Positions 24,205-37,128 of a stretch of DNA of 64,000 nucleotides are shown piece after piece. A program made the position numbers and the translations under genes. Source of the DNA: Ustulina deusta (lineage: Eukaryota; Ascomycota; Sordariomycetes; Xylariales; Xylariaceae); NCBI GenBank assembly GCA_023159155.1, contig JAJNNX010000016.1:806001-870000 (forward strand). Reading direction: 5' to 3'. The notes under the pieces were generated by a model. That model had not been told where the DNA came from. It did not search any database and saw only the letters and a program-made list of their open reading frames with translations. Numbering within the stretch: position 1 is the first letter of the stretch; each line of letters opens with the position of its first letter.

Positions 24205-27141
24205 TTATTTCTTTTTAAAACTAAAAATTTAAATATAGTTTTAACTTAAAATTATTAATAATATTAAGTTTATATAATTTTTTTATATTATATTCTTTTA
24301 TTATTATTTTTATAATTGCTTGCAAATTTATTAGCTACTATTATATATATTTATTTTTATAATTTTATAAAAAGTTTAAAAGCTTTTTTATAAATTTTAT
24401 AAAATTAATTAAGCTTAATTAGCATATTTTTAAAATTTTAAGTTATATACTAAATATTATTAAAATTATAACTTTTTTTAAATAATTTAATATTATAACT
24501 TTTTGCTTTTTTTATATATTTTTAATTATTTAATTTGTTTAATTTTAAATTTTGCTTTATTATTAATATTTTTAACTAAAAATAATAACTAAATTTATTA
24601 AAATAAAAAATTATTATTTATTTTTTATAATTAGTTAATATAAAACAAGTTTTTTATTTTATAAAAATTAAACAAATCAAAAATATAGCTAAAATTTTTT
24701 TTTTAATTTTTAAAAAATCTAACTAATTAAAAGTCCAATCTAATAATTAGTACTTACGTTATAAAGCTTTTTTTTTTTTTAAAAAAACTTTATTTTTTAT
24801 TTTAAAATCTATTAAATTTTTTTTTTATTAGTTTATAACTTATATGATTTTTATATAAAAGTTGCTATATTAAATATTATTTTTTAAATATTCTAAGTTT
24901 AATAAACTAGTTCGAGTATTTATTGCTTAGTATTAAAATCTGCTATAGTTTTGCTAATATTTTTTATTAAAAAGTTTTATGCTTTAATTCCTATTGCTAC
25001 TTTTAATAATAATATATTAATTAATAAATATTATAAAAAATTATATATAAAATCTAAAATAAAAAAATAAAAATTTTAATTATTTTAATATTTATTAATA
25101 TAAAAATAAAATTGTTAGTTTAATTCCTAATTAATTAATTTTATTGCTTTTTAAATCTAAAAATAATAAATATTATTAAAATAATACTTAATACTTATAA
25201 AACTATTAATTATTGCTATAAATTTAAAAATAAATAATCGTATATTATTTAATATTTATATATCTAATATACTAAAAAATTTATATAAACTTTTATAATA
25301 TTATATAACTAATAACTTTATAATATTTATTTTTTTATTAAATAAAATTATAATTAAATAACTAAATTTATTTATAAATATTTATATATAATTATAACTT
25401 TATTAGTTAAATAATATATTTTTATTATTTATTATTATATATTGCTATACTATAGCTAATATAAACAATAAATAAAAAAAACTAAAAGTTTTATTTTATA
25501 ATATTTTATTTTTTTTATAATTATAATAATTATATATATATTATTTATAATTATATTTTAAATAAAACTAATAATATTTTTATTTTAATATTTTAATTAT
25601 TTTATATTAATTTTAATATATAAGCTTTTTAAATTAAAGCTATATAAAAAAAAAAATCCTATTTAAAGTAACCTTAAATATATATAGTTTTTTGTTTTTA
25701 TTTCTTAGATCTTATAGCTAATTTTTTTATTTAATTAAATTTATTAAGTTAGTTCTTTAAAAAATATTAAATAAAAAGTTTATACTTAATATAAAACTTA
25801 ATATTTTATTAAATAAAATTAATACTATTATTTTTTTTTTAGCTTTTTTAGTTTTAATTATAAAAAATTTAGCTATTTTTTTTAATAAAACATTAATTAC
25901 TATATTTTTTTATTTTAGTTAATATTAAAAAATAATACTAAAGTTTAATAAAAAATTAGCTTAATATATTTATTATATTAATAAAATCTATTTATTTAAA
26001 AAATATTATAAAGTTTAATAATTAATTATTATAAAAAACTTAGTTCTAAAAAGCTTTAAGTAATAATATTTTAAAATTTATATTATTATTAAAAATTTAT
26101 AGTTTTAAATTAAATAAACTTGCTTAGTTAGTATTATTATTTTAAAAAAATACTTTATAAGCTTTTAGGTTATATTTTCTTATTACTACTAAATAACTTT
26201 TTTTATTATATTATATAAAATATTTATTTTTATTTATATTAGTTAGTTAGGCTTAAAAAAAACTAAAACAAATATTTTATATATTAGCAGTTTTATATAT
26301 TTAAAAACTTATTTTTATTTTAGTCCTATTATAAATAAAATTTTTTTTTAATAGTTAATTTAAAAAAGTAATAATTTTACTAATATAATAAATAAATATA
26401 TAAATATAATTATAAAGCCTAAAAAATAACCAGATTAACTTAGTACTTTTAAAATTATTAAAATTTTAATTTAAAATTGCTTAAATTTTTATAAAATTAA
26501 TTCTAATTTTTATTTTAGCTTTTATAACAATTCCTAAATAATTAATAATAAATATATTAAAATATAATTTTTTAATATTTTTTTAATATCTAGCTTAATA
26601 TAAGCAATAAATTATTTTTTTATAATAAATCTAATACTATTTTTTAATTTTAAAATAAATTAAAATATTATTTATATAAATATTTATAAATTTGTTTAAA
26701 ATTTTTTAAATTTATATATTAATAAAAGTTTACTATTAAACAGGTTTTATTTTTAAACTAAATAATAAAACTTTTTATTAAAATATTTTTTTACAAGTTT
26801 AAAAAAAAAATTTAATATAATTTTATAATTAATAATAATTAATAAAAAACTTTAATAATATATAGTTTTATAAAACAAATAATATTATAATAATTAAATA
26901 TAATATTACTAATATTTAAAGCTAGCATAATTTAATTTTTTAAATATATATTTTTTTATTAATAATTAATTATAAATTTAAGTATAAATAAAACAAAAAT
27001 AATATTTAAGTTTATATTTTATTTAATAAAATTTATAACTAATAGTTTATTTATAAACTTTTTTTTAAATAAAATAAACTATATAAATATTTAATATTAA
27101 TAAAACTTAAAGATATATTTTTTGCTATTAAATTCTAATAC

Positions 27142-27395
27142 TGTTAGGTGGCCAAGGGGTACAATATTATATATAACAAAAAAGTAAGATAAATAACTAT
27201 ATATATTGATCTATCTCTTTAACTATCCGTACAAAAGCAAGACCTTTATATAAAGAATTCTTATATAATAAAAGAATTTTATATATATATACCGCCTATA
27301 TAATTAAACTAATCAGCTAATTACTAGTATTATATAAATAGTCTTATACATAGTTAGCAATAGCTTTATATATAATTAATACTATTATTATAACA
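27142..27395. repeat. LTR of element C (left)
   Basis: Pairs with 33893-34134; the left copy keeps more C and G (GGTGGCCAAGGGG against AGGTAGCAAAGGG). Confidence 0.85.
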
Positions 27396-27742
27396 CTAGC
27401 TCTTTTTTTTTTTAATTATAGCATACTTTTATATAATTGCTAAAAAGAATAAAAAATTCTAAACATAAAAAAAATATAAACTATAACATACGGCTAATCT
27501 ATAACTAATAAAATTGTTTAATAATATATTAAATTGCTATTTTTTTAAAAAGCTTTTTATAGTTTGCTTATTATATATAACTATTTTTTATATATAACTA
27601 CTTTTAATATATAACTGCTTTTTATATATAACTGCTTTTTATATATAATTACTTTTTATATATTGTTTAGAAATGCTTAAGATTAAATAAAACGTAATAT
27701 TTATAGCTATTATATATAAAACAAGCCATTTTTATATTACTT

Positions 27743-28045
27743 TTTTTTTTTTTTTTTTTTTTAAATATATATATATATATATATATATATTATACATATG
27801 CTTTAGCTATTATTCTAAGGTTATATTAATTTAGAAATAATAATTATTATGTAATAATAATAATAATAATAATAGTAGTAGTAATAGTAGTAATATTATT
27901 AGTAGCAATAGTACTACTACTATTACTATTATTACTATTATTATTATTATATATAAAGCTTTTTTGTTATTTTAAATATTATATTAATAATAATTTAAGC
28001 AGTATTATTAGTAGTAGTAGTAATAGTAGTAGTATATCTACTACT
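27743..28045. repeat. simple repeats: poly-T, (TA)n and (TAA/TAG)n with inverted symmetry
   Basis: A T-run and a TA dinucleotide run (to about 27,800) are followed by TAA/TAG triplets (27,850-27,906), then their reverse complement CTA/TTA (27,910-27,950). A second smaller set lies at 28,000-28,045. The triplet arrays can fold back on each other. Confidence 0.8.
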
Positions 28046-28853
28046 GCTTTTACGTGCCTATATTTAGTATTGCTTGCTTTAAGTAACGTTTTATAGTTTT
28101 AAAATTTTGTTTATACAAAAAATAATAGCTATATAAAAATATATAGCTTTTTTATAAAAAGTTAGGCTTATTAAGCCTTTATATAGATTTTTTATATAAA
28201 TATATATATATTTTTAATTTTTATTTTTATATAAATAATTTTTAATATATTTAATAACTAATATATTTTATTATATAATAGAAAAAAAAAATATTATTAT
28301 TATTGCTTTATTTATTAATATTATATTTTAAGTATTATTATTAAATATTTTTGCAAACGTCCAAGCTAAGTTTATTTATTAAAAAAGCTATTTTTGGGCT
28401 ATTTTAGTCCAAAGTTAAAAAGTAGTATTTCTATTTTATATAAATAGTCTATGTAGCAACTATTGCTACTATATTAGGGCGCTATTTTTAATATATTATT
28501 AAATCTTTAGTTTTTAAAAAAATATATGTAGCGTTTATATTTAGCGCTTATATAGAGCGTAATGTTTTAATTATAGTTAAAAAAAAAAAAGAAAGTTTTA
28601 TCTAAAGAAAAAGAAATAATTATATGTTAGTTTTTTAAGATATAAATAAATTTTTGTTGTTTTTTTTATATTTTTATATATTTTTTTAATATTTATATAT
28701 AATATTTGCTTTTTTATATATAGCTTAGTTATTAGCTATTTTTTATTATATAAATATATTTTTTATAGTTTTTTAATAAATATTTTAATTTATATAAATA
28801 GCTTATTAATAAAAACTAAAGTTTTTAATACTTAGTTTAAAATATACTTAATA

Positions 28854-29122
28854 TGTTGGATTAATCGTACGCAATTAGCTAGGGCACTTACGGACCCCTT
28901 CGTACGAAGGGGTCTAGCCAAGGGGTCTAGGCCAAGGGGTCCGGCTAGGGACCACCTACAGACCCCTCCGTACGGAGGGGTATATAGGGGGCTCCCACCT
29001 CCCCATTTCCTTCCTTTCTCTCCCTCCTTTTGAGTGTGGCATATAGTGAATAGACTGTATTCCACCAACCTTGCAGGCATGTACTGCTGCCTTGGAAATA
29101 TGCAGTACACTCCATTCAAACA
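28854..29122. mobile_element. solo LTR (or TRIM-like element), not RIP-mutated
   Basis: A 269-bp GC-balanced island inside element C, beginning TGTTGGATTAATCG and ending TTCAAACA, with a perfect 5-bp duplication TAATA on both sides (28849-28853, 29123-29127). TG..CA ends with a 5-bp duplication are diagnostic of LTR integration. It contains two perfect palindromes (28893-28914 and 28962-28981), repeated CCAAGGGGTC words, a TATATAGG box (about 28,981) and a pyrimidine tract (29,000-29,030), which looks like an LTR promoter. The LTR opening TGTTGGATTAA is shared with element E. CpA and TpG are abundant, unlike all surrounding DNA. Confidence 0.8.
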
Positions 29123-32100
29123 TAATAAATATATTTATTAGATTGTTTTTATTATTAATTTATTATATTTAAAAAAAAAATATAATATTAATTATTAATT
29201 TTTTTTTATATTATTTTTAGTTTAACTAAACAATTATATAATAATTTTAAGTTTAAACATAAAATAATAAGTATTAAAAATAAGTTAAATATTTTTATAA
29301 CTTTTTAAAAAATTATATAAAAAGCAATAGTACTATTAAAACTATTTATTATATTATATAATTTGCTAGTTAAAATATTTTATATAATTTATTTATATTT
29401 GTTTAAATTCTAGTATATAATATTTTTTTTAATTTTAAAGTTTAGGTTTGTTATATTTTTTTATATAAGTTTTAACTACTAGTACAATAATAAAATTAAG
29501 CTAAAAAGTCATATTTATATTATTTATAAATAAATTATTTATAAAAATAAATAGTTTTATATAATAAAAATTAAATAAAATAAATATAAAATTTTAAGTT
29601 AGGTTGTTTTTTTATTATTTAATCTATTTATTTAATGTTTTAATATTATATAATTATAGCTTAGTTACTTAGGTTATAATAGTAAAGTTATATATAACTT
29701 CTAGTTAGTATATATTATTAATATATATTTTTTAAGTTTATTAAAAAATATAAGCTTAAGCAAACCTTTTTATATAAAGGTTAATCTTAGCTAAATTTTT
29801 AGTTTAGCTTTTTTAAGTTATTATAATATTATATTTATATAAAAAAAAAATTTTATTATTAAACTTGATTAAGTAGTTAAAAAATAAAGTTTTTTTTTTT
29901 TGTATACTAAAAAGTTTAGAGTTACAAAACTTAAAATATTATTTGTTTATATTCTAGTTATTTTAAAAGTGTCCGGGCTATTATATATAAATAATAAGCA
30001 TAAGTTATATATAAATATTTATATTTTGAGTTTTTTTTCGTAGTATTAATAGTAAATCTTAAACTAATATAGCTTAGATTTAGCTAAGCTATATAAAAGT
30101 TATATAATTTATAAAATAATTTTTAAAAAATATTTATTTTTTAGTTCTAAAAATAAATAGGTATAAATATTATATAATAGCTTGTTTTTTAATTGGATAT
30201 AAGCTTAAATAATATTTTTAAGCTTATATAATGCTTTAAAGTTATATATAAAAATAAGTCCAAGGGCTAAAATTAACTATTAGCTTATTTGTTAGATTAT
30301 TAGCAATTAAGTTAGAATTATATTTTTTTTAGTATTATTATATTTTTATATAATTAGTTTTAATTTTTTATATAGTTTGGTAATTTTTTTTTTTTTTTGT
30401 ATAAAGCAAGATTTAAAATTTTTTTTTTTTTTATATATATTTAGGTTATATATAATAAATTTAAAAATATTTTATATAATAAGTTTGTTAATTTTTGTTA
30501 TATCTGATTTTTTGAATAGTTTTTTAGAGGTTATAATAATCTTATTTATATAAAGCTTGGTTACTAGTTTAAAGGCTTAATATTTTTTTGTAATTAAAAA
30601 GGTCTGTAGTATTTAAGCGTTATATAATAAATATATAGTAGGTTTTTTTTTTGGCTAGCTACGTTTTTTGTTGTATTACTATTAGCTATATTAGTTATAT
30701 ACTATTATTTTTTATATTTTTAGTTTAAATATTTTTTGTATAATAATATAGTTTGATTTATATATAATAAAAATATATTAGTTTATTTATTAAAACAATA
30801 ATTATATTTAATTTTTTAATTGTTTTAATTTTATATAGGCTTTTTTAATTCTTTTTTTTTTATAGTAAAACTTTGCTATAAAAAAAAATATAAATATATT
30901 ATACAAAAATAGTTTATTTTATTCCTTAATTACATAATTAATTTTAATTTTTATATAGTTTTTATATAGTATTTTTATTATGTTCTAAATAGCTACTACT
31001 TTTTATATAAAAGCTAAAAAAAAAGAAAATTTTTATTAATACGTAGGTATGCTCTAAAAATAAAAAAAGTTAATATAAGGCTGTTTAGTCTAGCTATATT
31101 ATTTAATATTTTAATTATTATTTATAGAATTGATTTATTATTTATTTATATATTAATTTTTTTTAAAAAATATTATATATATATTTTAGCAATCTATATG
31201 TTTGTTTTATTTTTTTAATTGCTTAGTATGCTTCAATAAATATTTTGCAGTATTATATGTTATATAAGTTAATATTTTATATAGTTTTTTTATATAAAAG
31301 TATTTAAAACATTTATATAAACGTTATAATTTAACTTTAGTAAAATAGTTAGTTGCTTTATATCAATAAATATTAAAAAAAAAGTAGCCCTATTTATATA
31401 TAATAAAAAAAGTGCTTTTGTTTTTTTATATAATAATATTTTTTATATTATTAAAGTAGGCTTTTAAGCAGTTTATATTTTTTAATAAAAATAAAAATAA
31501 AATAAGAATATTTCATATATAAAAAATTATATAACTAATTTTATTATTAATTTTTATTAAAGCTTATCTTAGTTGTTTTAAACGTTTATATAATTTTTGT
31601 ATTAAGGTTCTTTTATATGTATGTTTTTATTTGCAGCTTTTTTATATTTAAAAACTTTAAAGCATTTATATTTTAAATAATGCTTTAGTATTTTATATAA
31701 TACTAGTTATTTAATATAAATTAGTCTAAAGGCTAGTTTATTATTATTGTTTAAATATTTTTTTAAGTTATATAATATATAAATATATTATTTATAATAT
31801 ATTATATTATATTTTTATTATATATATTAGAATCTTTTTTTATTATTATATAAGTCTAAATAACTTTTATATTTAGTAAAATAAATAAAAAATTCTACTA
31901 AAATTAGTTTATTATTAAATATTATTTTATATATATTGAAATATTAGCTTTTTATATAAGCTTTTTTTCAAAAAGTATAGTTTATTAATTAATATTTTTT
32001 TTTAGCAAACAAAACATTTTTTGTTTATATAAACATTTTTTTAGGGATAGGTATTTATATAATTTTAGCTAGGGTATTATTTTTAAAAATTACAAAAGTA

Positions 32101-33892
32101 TTATTTAATACTTTTATATTATATAAAATAGCAATTAGTATAGTTATATTGTTTGTTTATATAATAAATATTTTTTGCTTTTTATATAAAATATTTATTT
32201 AATAAGTTATTTTTAATTTAAAAGTATAAATAAAAATTAAAAAAAAAACCTTTAAATATGAGTTTTTAAAAAATAAGTATTGTTTCAAATTTTGGTATAT
32301 TTTTATATATTTATATAATAGTTGTACTAAAATATTTTTTTTTTAAGTATTTTGCTTTAAATGTTTTTTATACTTTTGATAGTTTATTAATTATAATTTT
32401 TAATATTTTATATAAAAAAAAGTTTTTTTTTTATGTATATATTTATATAAAAATAATATTAATTTAATCTATTTAATATTAGTTATAATTTATAATATTA
32501 TATATTTTCTTTTATATATAATCGGAACTAATATAGTATATATAGTAGCTTTTTATACGATTAATTAGAATAGCTTGAAATATTATATAGAACTATTTTT
32601 TTATAATTTTTATTTTGTAGTAAAAATTAATAAACTATTATATTTTATTATAAAGCAGATTATATAGCTTTTTAAAATAGTTTTTTCTTTTGTTAAGTTT
32701 TTAGAAATATTTAATATTTTATTACTGAAATAATTTTATTTTAAATATTATATATAAATAAGATTTAAATACAAAATATAGGTATTTTTATATCTAATAT
32801 TATATAAAATATTAGTTGTTTAAAAGTTTATAAAAAATATTTTAAAATTAGATATTTTATTATATATAGCTAAATTATTAATTAGTACAAAAAATAAGTA
32901 GTATTTTATAGTTAGAAGTATTTTTTAAAAATATATTTTTAGTGCTTTATTATTATATAGTAATATATTATTCTAAGTTAAAAGTTTTTTTTAACTTTAT
33001 ATACCGAAGTTTTTTTAGGATTATATTTTAGTTTTAGAAATAAATATTACAAAACTATTCTATTATATAAAAAAGTTTTTATTATTATAGTTTTAATTAA
33101 AAAGTTGCTAATTTAAAATAAAGGACGCTAGTAATATTTAGGATTATTATATAAAAAGTTAAAATTTATATGTTAAAATATATTTATTTTTTATAAGTTA
33201 TATAATATAGTTTTTTTTTAAATATTTTGCTAGTTTTTAGTTTAGAACACTTTTTATATAAAATATATTATATATTTTTATAATAATTTTATTATTAATT
33301 ATTTATAGCGTTTATAATCTAGCTAATTTAATATTTTTTATTAATATTTTTAAAAAAAATTTTAGTTTATATAAAGTTTAGTTATATTTAATATATAAAT
33401 ATATAGCCTATATATTGATTTTTTTTTTAGTTGCTATATAAAAGTTATATAAAGTATTATTATATATATAAAAATTAATTATTTTTATATAGTAGTTAAA
33501 AAAATACTAGTATATTTAGTAATTTTTTTTAGCTATAAACTTATATAAAAAGTTAATTAAAAATATTAAAAATTATTTCTTAAAAGCTTTAGTATTTTTA
33601 TATATTTATAAATATAAAAAATAAAATAAAAAAAGTTTAATTATAATATAAATTTTTGTATAGTTTATATAATAATAATTAAAAAATAGTATAATTACGT
33701 GCTATTAATTATACTTTTATATAAAAGCTAAACTAAAGTATAAATAAATAATTAAATTTTTTTTATTAGCTTATTATTAAAAAAACTAAAATATAATATA
33801 AAATATATAGTTTATATAACTAGGTTAAACTTTTGTTTTTATTTTTGCTAATTTATATTTTTTAGGTAAAAATACTAATTAATATTAGGTAG

Positions 33893-34134
33893 CAAAGGGA
33901 TATAATATTATATATAACAAAAAAATAAAATAAATAATTATATATATTGATCTATTTTTCTAATTATCTATATAAAAACAAAACTTTTATATAAAGAATT
34001 CTTATATAGTAAAAGAATTCTATATATATACCGCCTATATAATTAGACTAATTAGCTAATTGCTAGTATTATATAAATAGTTTTATATATAATCGGTAGT
34101 AGCTTTGTGCGTAGTTAATACTATTATTATAACA
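33893..34134. repeat. LTR of element C (right)
   Basis: Direct repeat of 27142-27395, about 12 bp shorter by small indels, ending ATAACA before the AATAC duplication. Confidence 0.85.
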
Positions 34135-36517
34135 AATACTATATTAAATCCTAGTTATAATAATAGTAAAGTTTTAGATTTTTTTAAAAAAAAAAATCCT
34201 TTTAAATATAATAGCTAAAAAAATAAAAAGCTTTGTACTAACTTTATATATTTAAAATATTTTTTTTTTAAAATAAAATTAGTTTATTGTTAAAAATCTT
34301 TTATAATATTATTTAATTAATTTAAATTTATTTTCTTTATAAAATATTAATTACTTTTAAGTTTTTTTTAAGTAGCTTAATATAATTATTTTTAGTTATT
34401 ATAAACTTAATTATAATAAGTTTTTTTAAATTTTTTTTAGCTAATTATTTTTATTTATTTTAATAGAAATAATTCTAAAAGTTTTATATAATTTTTTTAA
34501 TAGTAGTTTAATTTTTTTTTTTAAAGAAATTATTATATAAACTTTTTTTATTTTAAGTTTAAAAGCTTTAAATTTTTTTTATATTTTTTAGTTTTAATTA
34601 TTTCTAAAATAATTATTTTATTTTTAAAAAGTTATTTTAATATTTAATAATATTTTTTTAATATTTAATTATATTAATTAGTATTTTTTTATATTTTTAA
34701 GTTTATATTTTATTATTTTTAGGTTTTTATTAAAATATTTTGTTTTATTAATTATTTAATATTAATAATAATATTATAACTAAAATTATTAATTATTAAT
34801 TTTTATTATATATATTAAATATTTATAAACTTTATTAACTATTTTATTTTAATAATTATAAAACTTTTAAAGTTTAACTAAACAAACTATTTTTATTTTT
34901 CATTATTATTTAATTTATAATTAAATAAATATTTTAAAAATAATTAATTTGTTTTAGCTATATATTTTAACTAAAATAAATAAAAAAACTAATAAAAAAA
35001 CTTTTATTAGTTCTATTTATTTTTTAAATTAAATAAACTATTAAAGCTATTTTTATTATAGATTTTTTTTGCTAGCTAAATATTTAAAACTTTAAACTTT
35101 TAATTAAAGCAATTAACTAATAAATATTTTTTTTTATTATAAATAAAACAGGTTTTATTATTTTGATAAGTTTTTTTTTTTTTATAGTTAGTGCTTATTT
35201 TAACTATTTTAAAATAAATATTTTAGAACTTTTAAAATTAGCTAAAAGTTAATAAACAGGTTTACTAAAAGTTTAATTATTTAAATTAGATTTCTTTTTA
35301 ATTAAACTAATAAGTTTAATTTATTACTAATTTTTATAAGCTTACTTAATATTATATATTAATTTATAAAAAATATTTAAATTTATAAAAACTTTATATA
35401 AGTTTTTTTTTAAGTTTATATAAAAATAGTTCTATAATTTATATTTTTATTATAACTTAGTAAATTAATATTTTTAAACTAAACTATTAAATATAAAAAT
35501 AAACTTATTAATATTTTTATTAGTTTTATATATATAAATTTAAAAAATTTTATAAATAATAACTATTTAATTAAAATTATAATAAGCTATTAATAAAACT
35601 TAAATTATTTTAATAATATTATTAAATAGTTTTTTAATTAAATAAAAATATATTTTTATTAATTTTTTAATATATTTTTTTAATTAATTTATAATATATT
35701 AAAATTAATTATTTTTAGTTCAAAATATAGTAATATTTTTATTTAGTTTTTTTATTAATTTATAAACTTAATTATTAAATAAAATTTTATTTTTTATAAA
35801 CTTATTAAGAATAATTTTTTATATTTTAGCTTTTTTAATATAAATAAAGTTTAAAACGCTAAAAAATAAATAAAATAATAAAACTAAAAAGTTTAAAATT
35901 AATACTTTTAAATATATTTTTTATTATTAAATTATAGTTATTTTTTAAAAATATTAAAATAAACATATTAAAAAATTAATACTTTATTTTTTTTTATTAA
36001 AAAAATTCTATTAGAACTAATATAAAATTATAAGCTTATATAGCTATAATATTTATTAATATATTTTTAAATATATTATTTATTTTAAGTTATTTTAGTC
36101 CTAGTTTAAATTTTGTTTTTTTAAGTTTTAATTTTTTGTTTTTTTTATATTTTTTTTTAAATATTAGTTCGCTTAAAATATTTATAAAAAAATCTAATAC
36201 TTAATTTTTTTTTTTTATAAAATTTTTTTTTTTAAAATTATTTAATAATAAAAAGCTAGTTATATTTAAAAATTAAAATTGTTTTAATTATTTAAAAACT
36301 AAAAATAAAATAAAATTATTAGTTTTTAAATAATATAAAAATTAAAATTTTTATTAAAATTATATTAAAATTAAGTTTATATTATAAAATATATAATTTT
36401 TTATATTAAATATATAATTAAAAAAAAAAGTTTATTTATATTTTATTAATTATAACAAAATAAAAAATATATATTTATTAAATATTTATTAATAAATAAT
36501 TAGTAAGCTTAAAATAG

Positions 36518-36749
36518 TATTATAATTAGTTAAATAAAACTTTTATAGCTAGTTTATTAATATTATAAATAAAAACTTTAAACTAAAAAAAAAAAAAGTT
36601 AAAGTTTATAAAATAAATAAATATAAACTTTATATATATAACTATAGAATTATAGGTTGGTCCGTACATAAACTTTTTATTTTATTACTATATAGGTCTA
36701 AAGTTCTTATAGTTTTATAAATCTTACTAAGACTATACTAACTATTATA
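36518..36749 (-). repeat. LTR of gypsy copy B (right)
   Basis: Direct repeat of 23960-24204 with mostly C-to-T and G-to-A differences. Confidence 0.83.
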
Positions 36750-37073
36750 ATAGGTTTAGTTTTCTAAGTTTATAAATATTTTATTAGTTATATAAATTAG
36801 GTATAATATAAAATATTTATAAACAAAGTTAATTAATAGATTTTATATAATTAGAATACTAGGCTAATAAAGTTAGTAGATTAAAAAGCTAGGCTAAATA
36901 ATAAAGTTAATAAAGTAAAGTCTTAGTGCTATACTTAATTAATATTAAAGCAGAAAAAATAAATAAAAAATCAGAGTTTTATAAAGAAAAAATAATATAC
37001 CTATACAAAATAGGTAGCTAGCTAACGTGTTATTAGTTAGATTAAGGTTAAATTAATATAGTTTGTGCTATAT

Positions 37074-37126
37074 ATTAATGCAGGCCAAGCCATTAGCACC
37101 GGTCAAGTTCTAATCGAGGAATGCGG
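37074..37126 (-). repeat. right terminal inverted repeat (53 bp)
   Basis: Reverse complement of the left repeat; ends ...GAGGAATGCGG followed by TA. Unlike the interior, both repeats keep most of their G and C. Confidence 0.88.
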
Positions 37127-37128
37127 TA

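Larger units (their letters stand above)
27142..34134. mobile_element. LTR retrotransposon C, nested in gypsy copy B (superfamily unassigned)
   Basis: LTRs 27142-27395 (TGTTAGGTGGCC...TTATAACA) and 33893-34134; target duplication AATAC at 27137-27141 and 34135-34139. Length is 6,993 bp including a 269-bp solo-LTR-like insertion. The interior is AT-mutated throughout, and I could not find a readable RT box on either strand. A purine tract beside the left LTR on the minus strand (run of A then GAG) hints at minus orientation. Gypsy copy B resumes on the far side without loss. Confidence 0.85.
23960..36749 (-). mobile_element. Ty3/gypsy LTR retrotransposon, copy B, split by element C
   Basis: Same family and orientation as copy A. 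LTRs at 23960-24204 and 36518-36749; flanks ATAAG (23955-23959) and ATAGG (36750-36754) form a 5-bp duplication with one transition. Full span is 12,790 bp; subtracting nested element C and its duplication leaves about 5,790 bp, matching copy A. The decayed RT box (Tyr-Ile-Asn-Asn-Ile, minus strand) is at 26,664-26,678. Its left LTR is the least mutated of the family. Confidence 0.85.
14989..37126. mobile_element. TIR-bounded DNA transposon remnant, filled with nested LTR elements
   Basis: The 22.1-kb AT-rich block begins and ends with inverted copies of the same 53-bp sequence, each flanked outside by TA (14987-14988 and 37127-37128). TIRs starting CCGCATTCC with a TA duplication fit the Tc1/mariner/pogo (Fot1-like) superfamily. 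Removing the nested elements A and B (with C inside B) leaves about 3.2 kb of original sequence (14,989-16,556; 22,705-23,959; 36,750-37,126). This is heavily AT-mutated, and I could not recognise a transposase in it. Not being able to see a transposase leaves the class assignment tentative; the boundaries are firm. Confidence 0.75.

Noticed and set aside
28832..29119. 95-codon minus-strand ORF
   Set aside because: It coincides with the solo LTR; its openness is a by-product of that GC-balanced island and it reads through the palindromes and pyrimidine tract.
14989..37126. Starship-type giant cargo element
   Set aside because: No tyrosine-recombinase captain gene or cargo genes; the size is explained by nested LTR elements between TIRs.
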